64,000 nucleotides of DNA, taken from NCBI GenBank assembly GCA_015179025.1, contig WHUX01000209.1, forward strand, positions 1-64,000. Reading direction: 5' to 3'. Positions 48,045 to 58,363 of this stretch are shown piece by piece (position 1 is the stretch's first letter; the number at the start of each line of letters is the position of its first letter). The position numbers and the translations under genes were made by a program. The notes beneath the pieces were generated by a model. It was not told the origin of the DNA, searched no databases, and saw nothing but the letters and a program-made list of their open reading frames with translations. Source of the stretch: Terfezia claveryi. Its lineage: Eukaryota; Ascomycota; Pezizomycetes; Pezizales; Pezizaceae.

Positions 48045-51000
48045 TCACCTTCCTCCACCTCCTCTCTCCGGCGGATCAACATCCATACTCCCGCCCCTAC
48101 TTCCTCTCCCACTAACCGCACTCCCCTCTCTCCCCTCTAATCCCTGCAGCTCCGCTCTCCTCCGCATACCGGCGACCCTCCTCTGCCCCTCTTGCCCCTC
48201 TTCACTGCCAGCAAATTCTTCCACCCTCGTCGTCAAATCCTTCACATCCCTATTAATCTTCTGAATATTCTCCTTGACCTTACTCGCCCACTGCTTCAAA
48301 TTATGGTCCACCTTTGTTTCAAATTGCTTTCTCAAATCCCGCAAATCTGAAGTCAAGGATTCCAAGTTCCCAGATGCATATTCCTCCAAATATCCCGCTG
48401 ACAATGCTGGTGCTGCGCTGTTACTCGCACTAACTCTCTCCCGCACCCTCTCTCCTTCACTATTCGCGAGTTTTAGCTCCACAGTAGCCAAACTCTCATG
48501 TAACTTTCTCATCTCTCCCTCAGCAGAGGACAGTGATTCTTTAATGGCATTCATTGCACCGTCAATAGCGCGCATTTGTGTTTCCAATGTTATGATCTTA
48601 TTGCTAATGGTGGGTATTGAGGTCCATATTTGTGAGGCAGTGACAGTAGAGATCTTCCCCTCCTGAGTTTCGACTCTTTTCTCCAAGCCTGCTAAACATG
48701 GGGGGAGCTGCGCCATGGTGGTCAAAAGAGTTTGAATATTAGTGAAATGACCTTCCAAATTAGTCATCCTAGTATTGATATCCCGAGTACTATTCACCGA
48801 AGTTTGTAGGTTATTCGAGAGTTGCTGGTACTGTTGCTGCTGAAGGATTTGCATAGCCTGGAGTTGCTGTGTATTAACCGGTGATGCACTGGGAGCAGGT
48901 GCAGAAGTGCCATTCATCATAGTAGGCCCACCCTCACCATTCTTCATCTGCCCTTGCGCCTGCTGTCCTTGTTGTGGTTGTTTCCCGGCCTGCGCTTGCT
49001 GTGCCTGCACCTTCTGGCCCTGGTGAGTCGCTGTAATGAGCCCATTAAGCCCAGTAACCTGCGCCCTCAAGTTGTTTAACTCCCGTTCAACAACCGCCAC
49101 CCTCTGTACTCCAATTAGATTGGCTACCTTCTCTGCAATTTCCTTGAACTGGAAGTTATTCATTTGGTTGTTAATCCCCTGAAGAGTAACCTCTATTGCA
49201 TCTCGATAATTTTCCAAAACGTTTACTCGTTCGTTGATACTTTGAAGGTGATTTAGCTTTTCAGGCAATGGCTGCACCGTTCGAGAGAGGAGTTCAATGT
49301 ATTGACTATGTTTAGTGGAATTTTTCTCAACAACACTGACTCGAGTATCAAGCTTGCCAAAGGTCTCACTCCAGGCGGCTCCGAGCTCTTGTTGGAGTTG
49401 GGACTTTATCTCGGGTAGACGTGTGGTAATAATTGAGGATGTATCAGAGGTGAGATTTTCCAGGGTGGAGCTAGCCTCAGTAGTGAATTTCTGTAGTGAT
49501 TCTGATGTTTCAGTTGTCTGAGAGGTGAGTTTATCAATGCTATCTTGTAAGCTGCCGATCTCCTCTGCAATGGCATCGTGAGAGCTTGTCATAGCTATAT
49601 CCGCCTTCTCCACAGCCTTATCACAAAGCGCTAGCTTTTCTTGAATACTTCGTGTCTCCGCCAACAACGCATCCCACCGGTTATGAAAATCCGATGGTAA
49701 CCATGGTGGTGCATCTGCTAATTGTGTACCTATGGAAGTGTTACTGGTGCTGACCTTCAATTCGGGTTTGAACGCCTGAATTTGAGTCAATGCCTTCTCC
49801 ATCGTCATAATCCTACCCTCTAATGCGCTCAATATCCCCTCCATCATCCCACCGACTTTCCACCCCCCTTTTCCAGGCTCGGTGTCAATGTCCATCTCAC
49901 TCTCCTTCTCTTTCTTCCGTTCCTCAACAACCTCGTTCAACCCCCTTTTGTCCACTTCCCTCTCCTCTCTCATTTTCCCAATATCATTTCTGAATCCATC
50001 CTGCGTAGCCAGGAACCTCTCTAGCCTCTCTTCATACCCCTTCATGGCCTTCTCATTGTCCGTCTTATACTGCTGGAAATCCAACTTCATCGCCTGATTT
50101 CCCGCCTTGAGCTGTTTCACCTCATCCTGTAACCTCTTCAGCGCCTCGCTATCTGCCGCAGGGGGCTTGCTACTCTCCCGTTCTACATGTTTTTTGAACC
50201 TCTGATCGATATTATCCACGCCGCGTTTCGCTTCTTCTGCGACCCTCACAGCATCCTTACTCAACCGCAATGCATCTTTGGAGGTATCAGTATTATTTCT
50301 CTTAGAAACGACAGAGCTCGTAAGTGATTGCAGGAATAAGTTAAGCTTTGCGGCAGCCTCAATAGCTTCTTTTTTAGCTTCACAGTATGCAGTTTCCTTT
50401 TTTTGTTCCGCACTGGTGTATCGCTCCCGTATGGCAGGGAATTGCGGAAAGTGTGTACTATGCTTTGCAGTTTCTGCTTGGGCAGCTCTGTACTCCTGTT
50501 CGCAGGTGAGATGTCGGTAGTGCGTGTAGGAAGCGTTCTGTATCAGTCTAACCTCCCCATCGGAGTTAGTTAGCGAGTTTGATGAGATCGGGTGATGATA
50601 CGAGTGTGAATGGGAATCAATCCAGCACATTTACGGCTGGTAATGAGGATTGTTTGGTTACAGTGTGTTGATAAGTGGTACTGTGCCCCTTATCACCCGG
50701 CTGCTCAGGGTTGAAAGTGTAGCCATAGAGGAACACACTTTAGTGAAAATTTTATGACTGGCATAACCCAACCAACCATGATCAAGCACCGTTTGGTACT
50801 CCAACAAGCAAAGCACATCCAACGTTATATTTTGAATGTATCCCAGTGCATTATGGCGCTTTGTATAGGAGATCTAGGTCGATGCGTTTGTTTGGGATAT
50901 TGAAACACAAGCAAACGGACTTTGCTCGCAATAGAGAAATAAGAATGGATAGGGCATTACATACTCTGCAAGTATAAACTGCTGGTCCCCATCTCCTTGC

Positions 51001-51713
51001 TGCTGCTGCTGCTGGTGCATCATCGCCTGTAGCCATGATGCGATCGCAGCAGCCGCCAATGGGCCCTGCACGGCTTCTCCCATTGGTGCTGTATTGGAAT
51101 TATCTCGCTGGTGTTTGGGTGAGGGATGTGTAATGCTTCTCCCCACGGGACTCGGTTCGTTATGATTCGAAATCGAACTCGCCCTCCTCACCGGACTCTG
51201 TGCCTGTACCTCTCTCGTAAACGTCTGTATAATAGCCCCTGCCGACAGAATAGGCGGTCCTACCAGTCTGCTTATTACAGCAGGCTTGTCAATCATCCCC
51301 CTCTCTCTCGGCGACGGCACAACACTGGACTGGTCCCGAACCTTTGCTGGTAGCGACCCTCTAGAAGTGGACTCCCTAGATCCTTCTCTCGACGGGGGCT
51401 TTGGCGGTACAGATCGATCCTGCTGTGAAGGGGCGATAAATTCACCGTCTCGTCTATGAAAGCCTGGTGGCGGTTGTGGGTGTGGAAGTGGATGAGGTTC
51501 TCTCCGCTCTCTACGGTCTCTCCAGTCATCGTCTCCTCCACCTCCGGCGCGCTTGCGGTAGTCGTCCCTAAAGTCAAACCGCTCGTCACGCTCCCAGTCA
51601 AGTGAGTTGTAGTCACGATATGGTCTGTCGTTAGGGGCTCCCCGGCCACGGCCTCGACCCGACCCTTCTCTGTCATGAGGGTCCCGTCCTCGGCCCCGTC
51701 CGCGGTCCGCCAT
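48045..51713 (-). CDS. large RG-rich, coiled-coil protein of unknown function
   Basis: Two exons, 50965-51713 and 48045-50547, joined by a 417-nt GTATGT...TTAG intron with a CTAACTAAC branch; the phases close to 1083 residues. Each exon is open on its own, so two genes are possible, but the shared helix FILAELIQNASYTHYRHLTC across the join argues for one. The N-terminus is RG/RD-rich (RGRGRGRDPHDREGSGRGRG), typical of RNA-binding tails, then Ser/Pro-rich and a polyQ (MMHQQQQQQ). From about residue 250 the chain is long coiled coil (ALKRLQDEVKQLKAGNQAMK), with an AQQAQAGKQPQQGQQAQ linker near residue 750 and more coiled coil. It ends RGGSMDVDPPERGGGGR. I recognise no enzyme domain. Confidence 0.65.
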
Positions 51714-52895
51714 AAGTGCCAGTCGGAGGTCAGTCGGGGGGTGTTGCGGCCTTACAGTAGTGCGTGTTTCTGAAGAATGTGCAGCAGGTGCTTAAAAGGG
51801 TCAAGCTGGATGAAGAGGAATAAGGTTCGGTTTTTGTTTGTTTTTGTTCGGGTAAAGACGTCGACGTCGGAGGCTGAATGTGACGACTACGGTCAGAACT
51901 CAATTCGTTTCTCGGGTCCTTCAATAGCCAACCAATGGGCCGGCCTGGTCACTCAAAATGTCAGCCACCTGCAGGTACGTATGGTAGGTCTCTGATGAAG
52001 TTGAAGGTTTTGTTTTGGGTGCGAGTCTTCGGGGGTGGGTGGTTGCCTCTAGGATCAGGCTAAGAAAAGGATTTGAGATTCTGCAAACATTAACGCCGCA
52101 ACAACGCTGTTTCTTCCGTACTTTCTTCTGAATATACGTTTATTTAATGTCATTTCTTTTCTTCTTCCGAACACCCAACTGCTATATGCAATGCTGCCTG
52201 ACGGTCCATACATATCTATCACGGCAACAGCCCGACGCGTCAACAGGGCCCCGTTATCACCACTGGCTCCGAACTGCGGATAGTGCAGCGGCTGGCAGGG
52301 ACCGATGGCAAGGTGGGAGCGTGCAGGGATGCTGGGATTGACTGCATGCGGCTGCATGATGATATGAGGGGGGCACGCCGGTCGTTTGCTAACTGACCTT
52401 AGCTGTATGTAACTCTTGCTTCAATCTTTGGTGACAGGTCCACGACAGTACAACGGGGCATAATCCTACAGTGAGGCTCTGCGAGGCCAGGCGGCAGACC
52501 CAGCTACCGTACCTCCTTAGGGCTCTGATATCACGGCTGTTGTGCAACTCTGGTGTTGCAACTCTTCTAACATTTCGGCCTCCACAGACCACTCCTGCGA
52601 AGCCGCCAGAGCACGTGATACTTGACTTCCTAAACTGGATCTGGAGCTTTCAAGACCACTGTAGCTTTCATTGTGTGATGGCATCTCCAGATTCGGCAGC
52701 CGATATCAGACTAGTACCAGATCTCCCATTGTGTACGCCACTATGGCGCCAGGGCCGTCAAGCAATAAGCTCTCTGTCGTAGTACTTGTATAATGCATTA
52801 CTCAGAGAACTTCTATATCCTCAAAGCCAGTACCACTCTACAGGACAAACCCCACGTAACCCACGTAACCCCACGGAAGAGATACAAACCTCACA
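51714..52895. promoter_or_regulatory. divergent promoter region, coiled-coil gene / WW gene
   Basis: About 1.2 kb between the two starts; no gene seen. Small ORFs look like chance frames. Confidence 0.5.
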
Positions 52896-53806
52896 ATGTC
52901 TGCATCAAACGTCGACTTCCTCTCTCCCCCAGCCGGCCCTCCTCCTCCAGAAGTCCCGCCAGGATGTGTTGCACGCTGGGATCCCCGGTATAACACTTTC
53001 TTCTACGTCAACCTCGCAACCAAGCAGTCTCAGGTAAGTGGATTCCCCAATCCCCTTCTCTTCTCCGGTTCATTAAGCTCTCGGTGGCTCTAATCTTCTA
53101 CCACCAGCCAGTGGGAAAAACCCACTGGAATCACCGACCGACCTACTTCCTCCTTATCCTCCGCCGCCCCACCACTCTCCACCTCGGAACCCCCCTCATA
53201 CAGCCAGGCCGTCCAGAATCACTTCCCCGGCCTCCGAGACTACGAACCCCCCTGGGGCAATGGCTACAGTCCACTTCCCTGCAACGAAAAACCCCAAACC
53301 TATCCCACCCTAATCAACCCCACTACCGCATCCCAATACCCCCCCCCAACCCGGGCACCTTTCCCCACCCTTCACCAGCCCCTATTCCCCCGAATGCCAC
53401 CACCAGTAATCCCCGCTCCTCCGGTCTCTCCTCAAAAATCAGTAAATTACTCTCCTCCCACTCCCGCCCCCAACCACAACAACAACCCTACCCAGCTAGA
53501 TAGCACTACTCCACCGCGCAACCCCAGCCCTACTACGGCGCCGGCGCACCGTACCAGCTACCACCGCCGATGCTCTATGATCATCCTCAACCGCAGATGG
53601 TGTACGGTGGTGCTGGGCAACCGGCACCGCAAAGACAGGGAATGGGTGCGGGAGTTGCGGCGGCACTGGGGTTGGGCGGCGGTTTTATAGGGGGAATGAT
53701 GTTGGGGGAGGCGTTGGGGGGCCATGAATATGCGGAGGGGTTTGAGGATGGGGCAGATTTTGGGGCCGATTATGGCGAGGGGGGTTTTGATGGGGGAGTC
53801 TTCTAG
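52896..53806 (+). CDS. WW-domain protein with Gly-rich C-terminus
   Basis: Exons 52896-53033, 53112-53441 and 53504-53806 close to 256 residues. The WW domain spans intron 1: PPGCVARWDPRYNTFFYVNL, ATKQSQ, then WEKPTG, with both Trp residues and the central aromatics. Then a Pro-rich region (EPPSYSQAVQNHFPG carries a PPSY motif) and a QP/YG-rich stretch. It ends with a Gly-rich hydrophobic segment GVAAALGLGGGFIGGMMLGE and an acidic tail GADFGADYGEGGFDGG. This layout is common in filamentous-fungal proteins of unknown role. Intron 2 (62 nt) is the least certain: the other frame reads KISKLLSSHSRPQPQQQPYP up to a stop at 53501, which also looks coding. Confidence 0.75.
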
Positions 53807-54159
53807 TTGGAAACCAGGTGTATCGATAGACATATCTGTGCCTAGAGTTCTTGGTTTTTTGTCTGGTTTATAGGTAGTTTGACTCTTTAGTTTTTCTTTT
53901 TAGTTGTCCTTGCTTGTATATACATTGCACAATTAAATTCCAGTTATGGAGTACATCCATATTTATCCCGCCCTGTCCCTCTACAAACCCTTTTCACTTG
54001 ACCGGCCTCTATAATACATAGTTTGTATAATTAATGTATACACAAATATGTATACAGTACCACGTTAATAAAGATAAATCAAAACAACTACAATTGTTTG
54101 CATGTGCAAACCACACCTGCCTTTAGCATAACTTTTGAATAGACAGACACACCTAAGTG
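53807..54159. other. convergent 3' spacer
   Basis: About 350 bp between the WW gene and the PUF gene; no gene seen. Confidence 0.6.
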
Positions 54160-57100
54160 CTATCCAGCAAACATACCATCCTTTTCCCACTGTTTATTGG
54201 GTACCAACTGAACACCATCTTGCCATGTGGCCCAAAGTTTTTGGGAAGATATTAAGCCCGAAGGATTTACCACGCCGGGATCATTCAATCCCCTGAGAAT
54301 TGGATTGCGAAATTCTAGATGCGCTTCCAGAAATGAAGAGGGAAGCATAGCGCCGAGTCCTACTATTGCGTTCACGTCGAGATATCGCCTGGTGGGAGCA
54401 AAGTATAATTATTAGTAGAGGGTCATCCAAGTACGTTGCTTTCAGCGCCCTCATAGTCCAACTGTGTGGTATTTCAAGCTATGCAACTAAAGTGGGTTCT
54501 GGCGTTTGAGGGTAACAATAGCTTTTATGGTGGACATGACTATCGGACTACCTGACTATCATATATTCACAAGGCTAGCTTTTTGCTTTTCCGTCATACG
54601 GGAATAAAATATAAACGATTGCAGAGCAATCCCAACAAGCGACAAAACCCCTCGCAAAGAATAGTAGCATGCCTTGAAATAATGTCAAGCAAACACCGAT
54701 AACCCCACCCACAACTAACCAAAGGCCCACAGTCCAGGGCTCACAAATATGTTATAGTTGTTCTGTAAAAAAACACATGAGAAAACAAAACCAAGGAAAC
54801 AGCCCATACCCATGCGTACCGTCCTTTTCTATCCATTTGAAGAAACCGCTGAGCCTGGGTCGTCTTCTACACTTCTTGATACGACAGGATATCATATTAA
54901 AGAGATATATGGTATGTACACAAAGGAAAACAGAGGCTTGATTATTGGCTATGATAACGAAGTGATGATAAGACTGTTCGAGCTGAGGTCAATAGAATTA
55001 CCTGAAGCCATACCTATTATAACGAGTTGCTGTGGCGGAAGTACCAGCATGTGGGCTAGTAGCAGTTGTCCGGGTGTATATAGGGCTGCAGCAAAGCATT
55101 CCCACGCGGGAACCAAATTTGCTTCCACGTAGAGAAACCATATGCTTGCGGATATGGGAAGCAACTTGCTCACGATGATTTGGGGAGGCATGCTGAAGGA
55201 TCCATTGAACCAGGTAATTTCCATATTGGTCACTGGCAACTGTATGATATTAGCGTTTCGCGCTTCAATGATCTTTTGGGGCGCCCACTATCAATCAATG
55301 GTATTCTAGGTCTGTCAGCGCGACCCTCGCAAACCCGATCTAGGTATCTCTCGAGAAACTCCGCTCCCCCTATCTTAAGGCATTTCTCAACCACCTTTGA
55401 TGCATATTGATCCATACTGTATTCGGGAGCATTGTGAATGACAACATCGATTGCCCTACTTCGATCAGCTGGAGCCCCATGCTCACTATCGACGACACCG
55501 ATGATTAGCTAGTGCAAAAAATAGTCCGGATAAGACCGCACGAACCATATGTGCTGAATACACCAGTTTCCAAATTGACCGTGAGCGATTAGGTCTATGT
55601 TAGCCAGCACCTCATTGATGCAAGGGCGCTTTAGTTGCCATTAGCATCTCCAATCTCAGAACTCAAGAGTCCTCTTATTGACGCTACCTTATCTTCTTCA
55701 AGACAATTTTCAAAAATGTTTTGAACAACCAAGCTGCCTGTTTCACCAAGAGCAACTTCACTCCATCGGCCACGTAACGCTTCGTTGACATATTTCATAA
55801 TTTGTGGAGGAGCATCCACCCAGCGAAGTTCGAACAGCTTTTGCCAGACCTATATCACACACATTAGAAGACATATTTTCTCTGTTGAATAGAATATTCT
55901 TACATGACAAGCATCTGCAAGCGTGTTAGCAGATACCAATGGTAGCCGGTTCAAAGACCTTATGCGAACTTACATCGATGAATGACAGTCTCCGGAATGC
56001 GCCTTAGGAGCTCGCTAACCATCGTTGCCTTGAATTCTTCGTTCACACAGTCAAGGGCTTTTTGAACAACATGACATCCAAATGCATCCATACTCAATGC
56101 CAGTGTATTTCCACGAATAGCATTGGCAATTCCATCGATTTGCTCGGGAGTTCCATGTTCAAAGCAGCGCTGAACAAGGAAGTTTCCAAACCGATTCACC
56201 ATCAGTGGGTATGCCTGTGCGACTATAGCGTCCACAATGGCATGTTTTTGCTCTGGAGTACTAATCTTGAGCTTTTGTTGGAGGAAAATGGAAGCCTGTT
56301 GGTCGTTGTTGCAAACAATTTTGTCAACTATATATTTCCAATTACAATTGACACTTCGCTCTAGCAATCGCCTGTAATTGAGAGGCTCGATAGTCGAAAC
56401 ATATGTTTGTTGAGCATTCGAAGCATCCTGAAAGTGTTAGCTGAACGTTATAGGAACGTGTAAGATTATTTCGTACATGGCTGTGCGCATTCCAAACAGC
56501 AGCGCTGGCAGCGCTCGATGCCGTAAACTCAGTTGCTGCTGGAGATAGTGGTGTACCAATAGGGCTGGGAGTATAACTAGTACTCGGGGATGGCTGATGC
56601 CCTGGAATGCTATAATCGAAGGACGCCCTTGAGAAACCAGACGATCCACCTCCGGAGTTGAAGGATGGACGGCGACTGTACATTCGAGGCTCGGAAGCCA
56701 CAGGAGGACCAGATGTACATGGTTGGAAAGATGAGCTCCTTCTATTGTTACCCCATCCACCTCTGCTAGGTCCAAAGTAATCTCCATGATCCATGGAACT
56801 GTTGCGGGAAATTGGATTGTTGAATTGTATTTCACCTGGCGATTGCAGGGGCATTGAAGGTATGCTTGACTTATTACCGGTGCCCCAGATGGTAGATTGT
56901 CTACTGTAACTGGCAGACAAATCTGCTGTATCAACTGAACCTATAGTTGGGTCGTCAAATGGCCATACATCTGGGTGGGCCATTGGTGATCGTGGATTAG
57001 TGCTATTAAGAGCCCTCTGGAGGTTAGTGATTGTCTGCTCTGTAATCTCATCTCTCATAGGCTGTCCATGGCCTTGGTCTAGTGCATGCTTTGCTAACTT

Positions 57101-57772
57101 CGTATTAATACGATCATCGCCCAAAACCTGGTGTTTTCCAGAACCTGAATGGTGATGCAATGATGTTGTATGTTTATAGCCAAACATGTCGGTGGAGTTC
57201 TCAGAGACGGAACCAGACATATCCGAGAGTGGGCTGTTATTCCCATGGTCTGCATTGTTTGAAATGCCGGTCATGCTGTTAAAAAACTGAGAACTGGACT
57301 CTCCGACACCACGAGAACGAACAGAGCCCTTGAGCTTAGAGTGAGATTGTTTCTGTTTATCATTGGTTGAAGTACTATCCGCAAGTCGTGCAAGAAGAGG
57401 GTCCAGAAGTTGGCCAGCTTCAGGTTTGATGCTAGTAGGACTATGATTTCCAGACTTATTTGAATTTCCTTTCTGTGGATGATTAGATTAGTTGAAGGAA
57501 CACAACAACCTACTCATAGACTCTAACCTCAAGAGGTTGATTTTGATAACCAGACGATGCATTATCAGCTTTCCCGGAGAGTGCAGTATCAACAACTCCA
57601 TGATCGGCCGGAGAAGCTGGTTTCTTATTCTATGATGGGCTTAGCCATCACATCATCTTAGGTCAAATAGAAGATCACTGACCACTGAGAGCTTCGAGGC
57701 CATGATCTCCCCGGGGAGATCCTCACAAAGAGTGAAGTTGCCGGGAAGACGTGCCCCTTCGATAGTTGTCAT
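54160..57772 (-). CDS. Pumilio/PUF RNA-binding protein, eight repeats
   Basis: Binds mRNA 3' UTRs. Ten exons close to 853 residues: 57683-57772, 57528-57629, 56477-57472, 56427-55974, 55914-55904 (11-nt micro-exon), 55849-55688, 55628-55546, 55485-55289, 55239-55002 and 54388-54160. The first 400 residues are Ser/Asn-rich and disordered. PUF repeats are marked by NRFGNFLVQRCFEHG, DAFGCHVVQKALD, RYACHVWQKLFE, ETGSLVVQNIFENC, GQFGNWCIQHICEHG, DQYASKVVEKCLK and DQYGNYLVQWILQHA, with a first repeat CNWKYIVDKI. The tail (LPSSFLEAHLEFRNPILRGL...WEKDGMFAG) lies behind an unusually long 613-nt intron. The start MTTIEGARLPGNFT is the first ATG in frame. Confidence 0.9.
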
Positions 57773-58363
57773 ATTGGTGAAGGCGATAGGTACCTTAAGT
57801 AGGATGGCTGGCAGGAAATAAAATAAGAGAAGCACGAAACGCAGACAGACCTTCTAAAGTGCAAAACCAAATGTCAGAGAGAAAGGAAATGGGATGTGAG
57901 GAAAATGGTGAAGAGAAGGAGGGATGATGGCTTAACTCTGGAAGAGCGAGGAGGTGAGGGAATGAAAGAAAGAGAGCAAGCACGGTCAACAAACATATAA
58001 GAGCTCGGGGTAGCTCACTGCTGTTGAGCATTACGCAATTAAGAAGGACGAATCCCAGAGGGGAGATACTGATTGGGAGTGGGATGAAGTAACAATACTC
58101 CGGGAAGAGCAAGCTCATATTCGTCTGGCTGCAGCTCCCGATACTGTATATAGCAGCCAACTTAAGTAGTACTGTATTGCATTAGAAGATCAGCCATTGA
58201 CCGAGGACCTTGATATGGTACATTTCAGGTGGAGCTGGTTATGAGATCCTCAGAGATAAATTCAATTCAAATGTAGTCTGGTTGGCACCTCGTAGAGGTA
58301 TTCAAATGTTATCAATAGTTTACTCGACATGGTTACCTCACCAAGCTCTAAAGCTTGTACTTC
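57773..58363. other. PUF upstream region and hydrolase 3' end
   Basis: About 590 bp. It contains an exact copy of the dispersed 15-mer at 58274-58288. No gene seen. Confidence 0.55.
58274..58288 (+). repeat. dispersed 15-mer, exact copy
   Basis: Reads TAGTCTGGTTGGCAC, followed by CTC. Confidence 0.6.

Noticed and set aside
54758..55132. 124-codon plus ORF inside the PUF gene
   Set aside because: Covers the antisense of the long PUF intron and exon 9; no independent support for a nested gene.
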